A stretch of 64,000 bases of DNA from Owenia fusiformis (GCA_903813345.2 CAIIXF020000007.1:25905564-25969563); one strand, 5' to 3'; shown: positions 1 to 11,815, numbered from the stretch's first letter. A program made the numbers and translations. The notes: a model not told the origin generated them from the sequence alone.

Positions 1-560
1 TTTATTCAATCAAATCTAAAATGGTAATACCTTTTTACTGCTTCGAACTTTCTTATATTTTATTTATACCATAGGAGTAGGATGTTTGTCTCTTTCAATT
101 GATGCTTTCGCCAGAAACATGGATATCACTAATTTTGATTCATATTTGAAATGGAGTGCATGAATAGACCTGTGTATTTTATACCAAATAGAGACACTTT
201 CTTGGAGAGTTCTAAATCCCTCTATGTGAACAGCCTAGTTCCCACATCCCTTGTTGACTTTGCTTCCATATTTCCTTTGAAGCTGTGGAACAGTTCTCTT
301 GTTCTTCGTGATATTCAATTTTACAGTAAATCAATGAATAAGGCCAATTCATATCTGTTGCAAATGATGAGATTTGGAAATCTTGCTAAAGTATAGGTTA
401 ACAGGCTAATTTCTCATTGACATAAATTTAAAGAATTTTAAACATTGACTTGTTGTTTCAGTGGTCCTTTTAAAGTTCATATACACAATCTGAACAACAT
501 CCAGTTTCAAACATAATCTCATCATCATCAAGTTTCAAACACAATCTGAACATCATCAAT
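1..560. other. No recognisable feature
   Basis: AT-rich sequence. An 81-codon open frame at 151-396 on the plus strand resembles no family I know and has no splice context that supports it. A short direct repeat of TTTCAAACA with a CATCATCA run is seen at about 505-560. I looked here on the minus strand for the missing last exon of the hydroxyacid oxidase and did not find it. Confidence 0.5.
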
Positions 561-562
561 AT

Positions 563-1326
563 GTATTCTAGATGCTCATTGGCTTATTCATGGTCACATG
601 ATATGAAATAGATGAACTAATACCTTTAAAATACCTTTAAATGCCAATAGGAACCTGTCAACATTAAATGTTGAAATGAAAAGACTGCTCATTTTGTTTT
701 TGTTTACAGAGTACATATGGGGTATACAATAAAACAAATAATGACTGCCACATTTTTGGGAAATAGTGTAAAATTTTCCCCGTGGAAATATCCTGTCCAC
801 TGATTTGTTCATGTCAGTGGACAGGATATTCCACCGGGAAAAATATTTTGCATTATTATATACCTCAAATGTATTCTAGATGCTCATTGGCTTATTCATG
901 GTCACATGACATGGAATAGATGAACTAATTCCCTGGAAAGTCCTAAATCCCTGCTTTCAGGGAAGATGAATTATACTAATCACCAGTTAGGTCATGTGAC
1001 CAGTCAATAGTACATTTTATCTTCCCCCAAATCTGAGATTATAGGAGTTGAAAGGTAAAATGCCAATAAGAACCTGTGAACTTTTGATATTGAAATGAAA
1101 AGACTTCTCATTTTGTTTTTGTTTACAGAGTACTTATAAGGTATATAATAAAACAAATAGTGACTGCCACATTTTCGGGAAATAGTGTAAAAATTTTCCT
1201 CTCGGGAATATCCTGTCCACTGACTTGTTCCCTCGGCCTGCAGCCTCGGGAACATGTCAGTGGACAGGATATTCCCTCGAGGAAAATATTTTGCACTATA
1301 TCCCTCAATGGCAGTCACTATTTGTA
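563..1326. repeat. Two tandem copies of a palindromic foldback element
   Basis: Two related copies lie in tandem, at about 563-870 and 871-1326. Both begin with ATTCTAGATGCTCATTGG, and both carry the block from AATGCCAATA to GACTGCCACATTTT followed by a hairpin. In copy 1 the hairpin spans about 735-862. In copy 2 it is almost a full palindrome, about 1155-1326, centred on the CTGCAG near 1239, with AATAGTGACTGCC at one end and GGCAGTCACTATT at the other. Copy 2 also has about 90 bp not found in copy 1 (about 960-1055). No coding capacity is seen. This is the structure of a non-autonomous foldback or MITE-type element; the family is not identified. Confidence 0.7.
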
Positions 1327-2038
1327 CACTATTTAACACAATGGCAGTCACTATTTTTATAATATGCATACACTTCTACAGATTTTACCCGACCCCTCTA
1401 TTGTAGCTCATGGGTATGTAGACAAAGATGTTATTATTGTTATTATTTGTATATTATTTCTTCTTTTGTTTAGTGTTTTTAACGATATGTCTTTTTCACA
1501 ACCATTTCCTTGCTAATGTCACTTAGTTCTGCGCATCCCGTTAGTGCCATTCCCTCACTCAGTTCGTCCCTCAATATCTCTAACACCCTCCTTACTCCCC
1601 TCTCCCCACCAGCTGCTAGGCCCCAGATTGGAGGCCTCCCTATGAATACCATATTCGCTCCTGAAATAATCGTTAAAATCGATAGAAAAAGATGCTGTAA
1701 AGTTCATATACAAATTGTATATCCGGAACTTGGAATAATAGTGTAACAATGTGAAGGGTAACAGCCCGCTTCCCCTATAACCTTGCCAATGTCCATATAC
1801 GCTTCTGCTTTTTCAAATTTCGGATCACCTTTGGGATGGAGATAATATACATGTAGATTTGTTACTGGGGGGGGGGGCACACAGAAACAGACATTCTGGA
1901 GAAATAAGGGATTATCGGGGACTTATTTCCAAATCCACAGATTAGTGTCAAAAGCAGTTATTTACAAGGCTATGATTTTAAATGGATAATTGACTCTTAA
2001 AACATGGGTTAAAGGCTAGTCCAAGTGCAGACCCGTAC
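1327..2038. other. No gene seen; a poly-G run
   Basis: Unique-looking, AT-rich sequence between the foldback elements and the left inverted-repeat arm. It contains a G homopolymer at about 1867-1877. Overlapping open frames on both strands at 1510-1749 have no recognisable product. No oxidase exon was found here. Confidence 0.4.
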
Positions 2039-5000
2039 CAAGCTTATGTCATGTTATGTGGGGGGGCTGAACCCCGACAAGGGGGTTCACATTTATGATC
2101 AAGAAAGCAACGTCCGAGTTATTTGATATTCCTAACCACTTAAAGAGGTGAATGAGCAAAACCTCCGTTGATTTTTAATTAATAAGTTCAATATAGACTC
2201 AATCCCGTTTTCCCATGATGATGCAATCAATGCAGCTGACGGGAAACAGACACTGTGTCATCAAATGTCTCAATCCAGTAATACGCATTTATTTCCTCAA
2301 ACTAAGATGAATATAACAGTTTCTTAAGAACAAAAACCGTAATCAGTTTTTATCAAGGGGGCTACTTTTCAAGAATCCAAGGGGTTCACTTTTGAAAACT
2401 TTGGTCCTAAAAACCACTTGAAACTGCTCAAAAAAACTGTATGATTTTGGGAGATTTGTTGGTCGTTGAGGGGGTCGTTCGGCTGTACGCATCATTTCCG
2501 CGATCTGGGGGGGAGAACCCCCCAGATCCCCTTATACTCGCTCTGAAATTGGTCAGAATGCATCAAATTAAATTATGTTAAATTTTCGAAATTTGCTAGG
2601 GGAGAACCCCCCAGTTCTGGTCAGAATGCACCAAATGATGTTCAATTTTCGAAATTTTCTGGGGGGGGAGAACTCAAACCCCCTATTCTCGCTCTGAAAT
2701 TGGTCAGAATGCATCAAATTAAATGATGTTAAATTTCGAAATTTGCCAGGGGAGAACCTCCCAGACCCCCATTTCTCGCCCGAAACTGGTCAGAATGCAC
2801 CAAAGACGTTCTTCCCCCAGACCGGGCCCCAGATCCCCCTTTCTCGCGCTTGTTCGCTGGGGGGGGGAGGGGGTACTGTCGGGGGTGGTTCGAGCCCCCC
2901 TTACAAAAAGTTGGCTACGGGCATGGACGCATCCCCCATGGGAAATTCCCTGTGGGTGCCAATGGTGTGCGCGTCCACGAACATCCTAAAAATTCAGAAG
3001 TATCATATGATAAATTCGATTTTTATCCTCCTCTCTTATCAGTTTTCTAATCCTAATTGATTAATTCGAGTTTTGCTTTCCCCTCATCAGTTGTCTGCTT
3101 CATCTTTTTGTATTAATTATTTGTTTTCCCTAATAGTTATATATATAAAAGGAGTTCTAATTTTGGTATGTTTTGAGAATTTGGTTTTGATGTTAACATG
3201 CAAGGGAATTATCTCCCACCCCCTTCTATTTTGTAGACAATATACAAGTTAAATAGCAGCGATTTATTCCGTGTTTGCATTCACTTTTACAGGATGTGTA
3301 TTTTCAATTAGACTTGCTGATTGTTCGATCATTTAATTTATCTGAAGCCATTAGACAAAAAAAATGTTTCCATTTTTAGAACATCTTTTGGCTTATATCA
3401 TTTAAATACACAATTTCTTAGTGAGTTAGATCCAATGGCTTCCCAAATCAGATTTCTATTTATCATTCCTCTCTTGAAACGGTCCGATTTAATTCAGTGT
3501 CGGGCCGAGGGCAAACCTTTGAATGATGAATATATGTAACCGTTGATATTTTGAACGTACATGTATCAAGTTTAGATTCAAGGTACAAAATAACCAATTA
3601 AGGTTTTTTCCAAGAGGTAGATAGGTTTGAGGGAAAATAGTACTGTATATTCAAAATCCGGATCAAAACAACATTATATTGTTATTTGTTGTCCAGTTCT
3701 ACGTATTAATGCCGAATTATGCTGTTTGTTAGCAACATGATGTGGATTGATTTCTATATGGCAGGTTATTTTGATTTCAAAGGCCTATGGTAATATTGTT
3801 TTCATCAAATTATAGCTATTTATCAGAGATATCTAATATGCGGAATTAAAAATAGTACTTCATAAAACCTAAGGCAACTCCATAGACTGCAATCAAGGCC
3901 CGAAATCAAGATAAGTCCCTTGAATATCCTGTCTGTGAAGAACCAAAAACCGCAATCAAACAAGTATTATGTGGTCTAGATTAATGATCAAGGAAATCAA
4001 TTCGCGGGAATCATTATTATTGAGTTGATTGTATTTTTTGTTTACAAGAAAACGTTTCGTGTATATTGTACATTTAAGGCTTGCGCTAACCTGATATGTG
4101 AGTGTGTGGGGGTTTTGTTGACAGATCGCGATTTGGATCCCCGGGTTCGGATCATAAATTATTTTCACCAAGGCGCTTGCACACTCGTGTATCATTTGTC
4201 AGTCTGTAAAATATTCGTCATCTGTTATTAAAGTTCAATGCGTTTCTGTTAGTCATTTAGGCCTATATTTCTGTGAATACTCAGTTGGTCAGTATTGAAT
4301 ATTAAGTTTCACAGTCTGAAACCTCAAGGGCGGGAAATTGGATTAAATAAAACGAAATATAAATACTTAGTCACATCATATCAGTGCAAACAATTAATTA
4401 TATTTATTTTTCTATGCGATATACACCTGATATTGATATCTCTCCTCTGACAATGTGTTATCTCATGGTCCGTTGACATCATCAAACTTGTGATTAACCA
4501 AAAGAGACCAAAAAAGATTGTAATACGCATCGGTAAGTCAACAAATCTAACCGTTAAATAAACAAACTTAGTTGTTCGTCTGCTGGTCAGAACTTGGTAT
4601 CCGATTCGGATACCGACTTTCTGAGAATACTCATGATATGTAGGATCACCAGCCGTGATACTGTTCATAAAACAGGCATCTCTTTAGAAAATTATTGCAA
4701 TTTTGATTAATATCGTCATTCACAGTATAACCCGCCTATGTTTATTCAAATATGCATTATTCATAAAATGTATAGACTAATATCATCTTTTCACTCTTGA
4801 TTTGAATTGGTATCTTGTATCTAAAGTTGTCTTCATCTATATTATTGGATTAACATGAGCCTATGTAACCTAAACATATAAATACTAGTTGCCAGTCTAC
4901 AAATTGAACATACAAAATGTAGCATATTCATTACACACTATATTAATAGAACAAGGTAATCATGTCATACCAATAGTTAGATGGTTAACTTATATTAACA

Positions 5001-5205
5001 CAAAAGAATAATACACGATAATTGAAAAAATAAACCTCGGTATTCGGGGCTAAAATCCGAGGATACCTGTACCATTACTCCAGTATACGCTGCAATACCA
5101 TATCGGATACCTGTACCATTACTCAATAATAACCACAACTACGACCATAATAACAAGGTCAATACCGAGTTTATTGCAAGTTATTTTATACGATTTTGCC
5201 TTGTG
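2039..5205 (+). repeat. Left arm of a large inverted duplication
   Basis: The sequence from AAGCTTATGTCATG at 2039 to about 5205 reappears in reverse complement at 12838-17563. I aligned it by eye through many anchors: 2039 with 17563, 3540 with 16005, 3700 with 15845, 4200 with 14230, 4600 with 13470, and 5190 with 12850. Identity is very high, with scattered single-base changes. The left arm lacks three segments present on the right: a 1110-bp LTR-like insert, about 320 bp at 13797-14117, and a 34-bp hairpin insert. No terminal inverted repeat or target-site duplication is obvious at the arm ends, so it may be a segmental inverted duplication or two insertions of an unknown element. It lies downstream of oxidase exon 3, probably in the following intron. 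Confidence 0.9.
2545..2900. repeat. G/C-tract minisatellite inside the left arm
   Basis: Imperfect tandem units of about 65-90 bp start with TGGTCAGAATGCA at about 2552, 2617, 2701 and 2785. Each carries TTTTCGAAATTT followed by a GGGGAGAACCCCCC stretch. The same array is present inverted in the right arm at about 16680-17050, so it predates the duplication. Confidence 0.75.
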
Positions 5206-5528
5206 TCATTAACTTGCGGTCGTGGCATAAGTGAGGAAAAAAGATCTGTTTTGGGGTATCATGGGCGTAGCAAAAAAATGTTGTAACTTCCTTCAAAATT
5301 GAGCTAGAAGCATTCTAAAGCTATTTTCTTCCTCTATCTCATGTTTGTATTTTATTGGTTAAATAACCCCCTACCCTGGCTACAGCTATGCCCATTTAGT
5401 TTTTTACAATAAATGTTCCACTGAAAATTACACAACCGGGCTTTATGTTAAGATAACTTGGTCATCAAATCATATATATAAAAACATTTTAGATACACAA
5501 CATTGATAATTGATGTACAGTATATTAC
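5206..5528. repeat. Remnant of the GGGCGTAGC dispersed repeat
   Basis: About 5265-5405 runs from ATGGGCGTAGC through CTTCCTTCAAAATTGAGC to CCTGGCTACAGCTATGCCC. The same words appear at 27828-28045, 40405-40630 (inverted) and, more weakly, 42360-42480. The GGGGCGTAGCCAGGGGG ends resemble hAT-type terminal inverted repeats, but this is an inference. The rest of the stretch is probably oxidase intron. Confidence 0.55.
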
Positions 5529-5659
5529 CGAGAGCCAAAGCTTTCAGTACGTCATAGCCATGTCTCACGCCCCCATCTACATACACTTCACAATGTCCTT
5601 CCACCGCAGCTACTATATCTGGTAGGGCATCGACCGATGCGATAGCACCATCTAACTGT
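5529..5659 (-). CDS. Hydroxyacid oxidase exon 3
   Basis: The acceptor is TTTCAG|ACAG (AG at 5661-5660) and the donor CTCG|GTAATA (GT at 5528-5527). It completes the conserved HGGRQLDGA motif and continues through [13 protein letters not shown] and [12 protein letters not shown] to LKALALG, which forms the phosphate-binding part of the FMN site. It ends in phase 1, as expected before the conserved GAR codons of the next exon. Confidence 0.9.
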
Positions 5660-8600
5660 CTGAAATCATATAAAGTGTAAGCCAATGACCATTAACTTAA
5701 TTTGTGATATTAAGGCTTCATATTTAAGACTTCTATAACTTTGAATTTATTTGTGTTTGGAAACTGAGTATGTAAACACATCGCATCAAACAAATGAGTG
5801 TCCAGGGTCGGGAAAACAAATCATTGGAGGGTCAGTAAAGTGTTAAAATATGATTTCGACAGAACATTGGCATGCTTTTTGAAAGGATTACTTTCGACAT
5901 TTTTTACCCTTTATCAGTCCTAATTTCTCTGTTGAACAATAGTTTTCTTAACAAAGTATATGATATATTTCAAACATTCACATATTCGCATTTCTCTAAT
6001 GCAGAATAGGTATCATATTGAAGTGTCAGATATGCCTAGGTTGAGTAATTTTGTTTAACTATTTGCCAGTTCCATCTATTTAGATTCCATCCATACCGCA
6101 GAGAGAGTCCACAGTGGCCGCACGATGGGCTTACGCTCAACTTGCGTCTGCCGTGGGATTTAAATGGGTAAAACATAAGTCAAATTTGTCGTGCGACGGC
6201 CATACGTCGACCGAAGATCAATTAAATTCTGCGGCGAGCGTAGCAGTACGGTCGCCTTGCGGTCTCCGTACGGTCTCCAAACGTACATCCACAATTTTCA
6301 ATAACAGTAAAAATAGCAATAAAGTACAGAAAATAGGGTAACATTCTTCAAATGGCATATAAAGTGTTACTTTGATATAAAAATCCTGTCTCTTCCAATC
6401 ATTATAGGTAGTATAGGCCGCAACTTTCGACCCCCCTAACGTCACCGTTTTTTTACCATTTTTTCTTTTGAGGTCCATATTCTTATCGGTAGCATGTAAA
6501 ATGTGAAAGCGTTCAAGAAAGTGTTCAAAAACAGATAATTAGTTTTAAAAAATATGCCAGATACAATTTTTTTTTTAGGGTGTTGTTTTGCATGATACTG
6601 TGCATTTCTAAAAATTGAAAGTAAATCCCTTGCGCAGATTTCTATGAAACAAAATAAATGTATATAAAAACTAAAATTAAAATAAAAAATAAACCCTTGA
6701 TTACACCCTTAATAACTTTCATATACTTAAATTGAGTGACCCGATAATAGCGAAAATTAACCAATGAATGACCATATTATGTTTTTCTAGTAGAAATGTG
6801 TGTAGTTATCTTTAAAGAGAGCATATCATAGTGAATTTCTAAATCGGATTTTTTATAGGAGTTTTGCTCATAAAAGGGCCCCTGTTTAACTCAGCCATAA
6901 CTTACTAAAACTCCAAGGGATTTTGCTCAATTTGAAAAAACAGATAAAGGACTGTCAATATTACTATTTCTGAGCATTGAAGACAGGGGTTTTGCAACAG
7001 GACATAAAACCTTAACGAAGTTAAAGGAGGTTTTTGTTTGACACTAGATAATTATCAGCATTTTGTTGATAAGACTTTATTTCATCGAAGGATTTTTATT
7101 AACGAGATTTCGTGGGTGTAGACACGGTGTAAAAGTGATAGTACTCCCCCGGAAGCACTGTCCAAATTGTATTGTATTGTATTGTATTTTGTTTACCACC
7201 AATGAAGGTGAGCAATACCTCTTGGGTATGTCCCGTATATATATGGTCGTAATTTACGTACTAATTAACATAGAAGATAGACCCAGAAACCCCTCCTTGA
7301 AGGAGTCCTGTGTTCTTTTATGTGCACTTATACATAGACATACAAGTACACACCACAGCCTTCAGTACGAGTTGCGGACCACTCAGCCAAACACCCTGAA
7401 GTACTTCACGCAAACAAGCAAATTTAGTCTTGCCTGAACCCGGGATCGAATCCGGGACCTATTGCGTAAGAGGTACCTGTGCTACCGCTGAGCTACACGG
7501 GTGGACTAATAACCTATGGATTGTGAATCCTAGTGTTCATGGTTTCAAGAGGACCTTCATTCCTACCATTTTATATTTATAAGACCATTGGGGATTATAG
7601 TCCTAGATTTAGTAAAAACCTTCACACCGGATAAGAGTATTTTAATAACCGTACGGATGGACGGACGGATGGCCACGGAGCCCTTTAGGAAAATACTAGA
7701 TTCAACATACCTGCCACCATGGTTGGACACCCATATACCATGTACACCATGCTGTACAGCTATCACAGCGTCATCTGGTGTCAACACTCCCTTTACAACA
7801 ATAGGTAGCGCTGTAACTCCTCTCAACCAATCAATGTCGTCCCATGTTACAGATGCATTGAATGGCTCTGTATCGTCACCCATGCCAAAATTACCAAAGA
7901 AGAGTTCGGGTAAAAAGTTATTCAACACTGTATATTTGTATTTGTATGGTCGTTTTGGCGTAAGAGGATGATCAACGGTTATTACAATTGCTTTAAAACC
8001 CGCCTTTTCAGCACGTTTGACAAGGTTCAACGTGATATCCCTCGGTTCAAAGATATATGTTTGGAACCATTTTATAGACTTGGGGGCAGACTCGGCTATT
8101 TCCTCGAGGCTTTTGCTTGAAAAAGTGCTACATACGAGTAGAGCATTCAAATGTCGAGCTGCACTTGCAACAGCTGGTTCGGCATCATCGTGGGCGTATT
8201 TATGCAGAGCTGTTGGAGATATACCAAATGGTAGATCCACCTTGCTTGCCAATACAGAAGTGGTCATGTCTCGTACGGCAACATCTCTTAGAACTCTTGG
8301 TCTAAATCTGTATTGTTTGAATGCAAGCTCGTTGTCCAGAAGGGTCTGCTCATGGAGTCCAGATCCACAATTGTAGTATAGGCTCGCGTTCTGCGATAAT
8401 TTGTTCTCAGCTATTTCACGGATTTCTCGCACACTTTGGACTTTATCAACATCAAAGTCCCGATGGTTTCGCAAGAAATCTACAACAGATCAAGCATTTC
8501 ATGACATTTTGCAATATTCAGTTGGATGCAAGAACTGCTTGATTTACATTTGTATTTGAAAGTAAGAATGACTCAATCCTTATAACTATGTTTCACCTTT

Positions 8601-9934
8601 TTTTGACCTGCCTTCTGACAAAAATTTAAGAGTGGTTTGAAAAGACCCTCGAATGGAACTATCGTTTATGATGTTTACTTACACTTTTCACCCCACCCCA
8701 TATATAGACCATGATGTGAGTCAAGTGTGGAGATGCCCCCCCCCCCACACACACACACAAACAATAGCATTTTGAATCAAGTGTGTACATGCAACCCCTC
8801 CCAATAAACTTTTGCAACATTTCAAAGATAAAAGACTGATGTTGATATAATTCAGTACAAAGATGTAAAATGGAATTTTTTGCAAGGGTAATATAATATG
8901 GTAATTACATAGAGTTGTGTGATGGCTTGATAGCATATACTTTGATCAGCATTAGTCAAGTTCTGAAATCACTTTATCCCTCAGCAAATTTTTTTACCAA
9001 GCGCTGGGATATGTCAGGTCTCAAATAATTATATCCCAGCGTTTTCGAAAAAAAATTACGGAACAGTGTGTTTGGAAACCTGACTATCCCGCGGCTCAAG
9101 TGCTACAAAGTGCTCATACGGGATTAACATGTTTGTGATCGCGACTATCCCGCGAGCCCTATAAAATTACGTGACAGTGTATCTGAGATTCATTATATCT
9201 CGAGCTGTGACAAACATTTGTCGGAATCGGGACTAATAATCAGATCTCACCCCATAGCCTGTCTGTTTTGCCTACATTTTGGTCTATTTATCAAATTACC
9301 TTGAATATAAAGTTATTTGATTACTTTTGCTGATGGCTCAATCTTGAAAATGATAAGATTTTCAACTTTTTAACTTGAACATAAAAATTAAGGTCAGGGT
9401 GCATGTTCGGAATTTTGCTGCAACCCTCAATAGTGTCACATGTTATTTTTCCAATTTGAATCACCCCACAGTGTCTACATCTCTCACTTTTGCACAACGA
9501 GTGCACTAATGTACCTAGAAAAAAAGAATGCAAAGAAGAATGTTTTGATAATATATATTTATAACTAAAAACAAGAAAATTCAGTGAAAAAATTCAGATA
9601 ATTTTCAGAATTTTTTTTCACTGAATTTTCTCGTTTTTTATACATTTTACAAAACAAATCTTCTCACCAGTCTTTTCTAGGCACATAAGTGCACTCTTTG
9701 TGCAAAACTGAAAGATGTAGACAATGTGTGCAAGGAGTGATTCCTGTTTGAAAAATAACATGTGACTCACTTGAGGAATGCAGAAAAATTCCGAACATGC
9801 ATCCTGGCCTAAAAGTTGTTCGATATGGATGATTAATAAACGGACAAACCTGATAGATACTCATCGTCGTTTATCGCTTTAATGTTGTTGTTATCTGAAG
9901 CATGACCATTCGACGTGGGTTCGTTAATCTCCAT
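5529..9934 (-). CDS. (S)-2-hydroxyacid oxidase, HAO family (3'-incomplete)
   Basis: FMN-dependent enzyme that oxidises 2-hydroxy acids to 2-oxo acids with release of H2O2, usually in peroxisomes. Exons are 9934-9850, 8479-7711 and 5659-5529; together they give about 328 codons of a family of roughly 350-370. Seen in order: a short N-terminus ending DEYLS, an active-site Tyr in [47 protein letters not shown], the FMN-contacting Lys in [11 protein letters not shown], the catalytic His and Arg in VSNHGGRQLDGA, and [20 protein letters not shown]. The Trp usual in the SSWATS segment of glycolate oxidase is absent, so substrate range may differ. The last part, GAR-V-GRP to the peroxisomal C-terminal signal, lies outside the window or is lost. 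HAO1 and HAO2 cannot be told apart from this fragment. The gene is head to head with the acyl-CoA synthetase. Confidence 0.9.
5660..7164. other. Oxidase intron 2, with a CpG-rich block
   Basis: AT-rich intron. The exception is about 6100-6290, a CpG-rich patch containing GTGGCCGCACG and GTACGGTCGCC. It is related to the CpG-rich element at 23255-23665. No gene is seen. Confidence 0.5.
7165..7505 (-). mobile_element. tRNA-derived SINE in oxidase intron 2
   Basis: Read on the minus strand, a tRNA-like head comes first. Its A box TAGCTCAGCGGTAG is at 7495-7482 and its B box GGATTCGATCC at 7453-7443. A body follows with TGTGTACTTGTATGTC and AGGACTCC/GGAGGGG words, and a simple-repeat tail of ATACA units ends near 7165. 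The second copy at 10776-11095 shares body and head. The head is too diverged, and joined to too long a body, to be a functional tRNA gene. SINE family not named. Confidence 0.8.
7711..8479 (-). CDS. Hydroxyacid oxidase exon 2 (FMN domain body)
   Basis: A single large exon of 769 bp. The acceptor is TGTAG|ATTTC (AG at 8481-8480) and the donor AG|GTATGT (GT at 7710-7709). It encodes from DFLRNHRDF to SNHGG with two bases left over, which the next exon completes to Arg. It holds most of the TIM-barrel: the YY motif, the [12 protein letters not shown] loop, WFQTYIF, ITVDHP and VVKG. No frameshift or stop is seen. Confidence 0.93.
8480..9849. other. Oxidase intron 1
   Basis: No exon is seen. It contains a C run followed by (CA)n at about 8739-8763 and several small hairpins at 8996-9240, such as CGCTGGGATAT facing ATATCCCAGCG. 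A large foldback at 9392-9809 is listed separately. Confidence 0.6.
9392..9809. repeat. Foldback (long inverted repeat) in oxidase intron 1
   Basis: Two arms of about 190 bp face each other around a centre near 9600. GGTCAGGGTGCATGTTCGG at 9392 pairs with CCGAACATGCATCCTGGCC at 9791-9809. ACATGTTATTTTTC, GTGCACTAATGT and AAAATTCAGTG also have counterparts in order in the other arm. The arms are diverged (roughly four bases in five match). No coding capacity is seen. Confidence 0.7.
9850..9934 (-). CDS. Hydroxyacid oxidase exon 1 (start codon)
   Basis: The ATG is at 9934-9932. The exon gives 28 codons ([17 protein letters not shown]...DDEYLS) plus one base. The donor is CAG|GTTTGT, with GT at 9849-9848. 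Phase 1 joins exactly to exon 2, rebuilding Asp in SDFLRNH. The DDEYL-type N-terminus is normal for the family. Confidence 0.8.
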
Positions 9935-11815
9935 CTTGTTGATAGGCTATCCAATTACTCGGAATAACGGAATACTATACTGCACTATTTTCAAAATTAT
10001 CTGTAGCAAATTTCTTCTTTTGTGACAGTTGTATCATCTTGTAACACCATCAAAAACAGTAAAAAATATATATCTATTTGGTATAAATGTGATCGCTTGT
10101 ACAATTGATCACCGGACTATACTCAAAAACAGGACTACTAGGCCAGGCGTGATATACAAAAGAGCACGAGGGTTTGTTTATCAAGTCTGCATAAAAAGGT
10201 CGAGTCTTATCAAAAATGTTCAGCTCATGTGATACGTCATTGTCCTATTTCAGCGACACTGTGTTCATTGATCGGTATGTATCAGGACAAAGTAATGGCT
10301 GTTAACTTCTCTTACAAGATGGCTGACGGTTATAATGTCGATTTCGATATTTTTGGTTCCATCGAATTAAATCATTTTGCCATGAACATTCGGCTTTGAC
10401 ATTTCGTCCACACCAAATAATAATATTTTTGGCCTTACAGCAATACATTCGGGTTAAAAAGTTTTAACCCCCAAACACTGACAAAGTTTGCTGTAATGTA
10501 AATTCTATAATTACATGCTTTCAATAGCGTTTCAGCTCGGCTCAATTGCATGATATTATACCCTTCGCAAATTAATGAGAATAGCCGCAGTCATTGGCTC
10601 AACATAAGAGTAAATAACTCGTTTTCGATAGCCAGGGTTTCATATTTATTTACTAACTCGTATTTCGTAGCAAATTGTTTCAACCACAAACGTCATGTCG
10701 CGTGACGTAAAATTTCTGCTCTGAAAATTAAATCAGTTTTGCCGCGAAAACAGACACCTGCTGATTTCATATGCCCGATTATTATTATATATTGGTTACC
10801 GCCATATTTGGCGAGCAATACCTCATTGGTATATTCCGTATTTTACGTATTTTACGCATTTTACACTCGAAGACAGAGCCAGAAACCCCTCCTTGGAGGA
10901 GCACTGTGTTCTTTTGTGTGCACAGGTACACAGACATACAGGTACACACCATAGCCTTTTAAACGAGTCGTGAACCACTAAGTCAAACACCCAGAATTAC
11001 ATAACGCACAAACAACATTGTCTGAACCGGGAATCGAATCCGGGGCCAAGCGATATGATATTGGTAACCTTGTCTGCCACTGAGCCATAGCGATATCATG
11101 ATAAAATAAACTTTTGGAAGTGTTGATGGTTAACTATCGTAAAGTGTGGTCTTCATATGGTAAGATTGCATAAATACATTTATATCTAAATCGAGTAAAA
11201 TAGTTTAATTACAACTTTAAATCGTCAAAATTAAGGCCCAATATTTTATAAAAGCCCCACCCCTTCGTAGTTTTTAGATCCACCCCTGTATATAGCATAT
11301 GTACACCACGATCCAACGATGTATTTCATCTTTTAGGGCAAGGTAACGCGTAATTCACTTTATCGTACCCTAAGCGGAAGAATATATCGTTGAACCGTGG
11401 CGTACACACATGATATGATAGTAACTAAATCAAGATCTTTGTCACACGTGCAGATTTCATATGGATGAAATTTCAAAGCTAAATGCATGTATACGGCAAA
11501 AAGTTTTATTCGAAGAAAATTAAAATTATCGAAATCAATTGTGTGACATACTCTCCGCCATGTTGGAAGAGAATGTAACATCCGTTACTTTCTCTTATAG
11601 GCCCTCACTTCTTCTTACACTTACAAGTGTGTCATATGATCAGATATCTACATTATGTAAACACATACTAATGTCACAAGGTACATAGCAATTTACTTCT
11701 ACGAGTAAGCATGCACTTTTATGAGATAAATAAGATAATAAACTAAACAAGAGAAATAAACAATTGGATTTCAATCAAGGTCTCCCTTCAGTGCATTTGG
11801 GGATCCAAAGTTAAA
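9935..11815. promoter_or_regulatory. Divergent intergenic region between the two genes
   Basis: 1.9 kb separates the oxidase start codon (9934, minus) from the first synthetase coding exon (11816, plus). It must hold the oxidase promoter, and probably the synthetase promoter unless an upstream 5' exon exists. I cannot point to a convincing TATA box or named transcription-factor site. A SINE occupies 10776-11095. Just before 11816 the sequence TCTCCCTTCAG (ending near 11792) looks like a splice acceptor, and the frame stays open from there to the ATG, so a further upstream exon is possible. Confidence 0.45.
10776..11095 (-). mobile_element. tRNA-derived SINE, second copy
   Basis: Same family and orientation as the copy at 7165-7505. 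The A box region TGGCTCAGTGGCA lies at 11087-11075 and the B box GGATTCGATTCC at about 11041-11030. The shared body contains GGAGCACTGTGTTCTTTTG, CACAGACATACAGG and TACACACCA. The tail end is an ATT-rich repeat near 10776-10796. It sits between the two divergent genes and may affect their spacing or regulation. Confidence 0.8.

Noticed and set aside
3956-4195. 79-codon frame conserved in both arms of the inverted duplication (also 14236-14475)
   Set aside because: The arms are nearly identical overall, so an open frame in both is not evidence of selection; no motif or splice context is seen.
7430-7505. tRNA gene
   Set aside because: A and B boxes are present, but the sequence continues into a SINE body with a simple-repeat tail and shares this body with a second copy.
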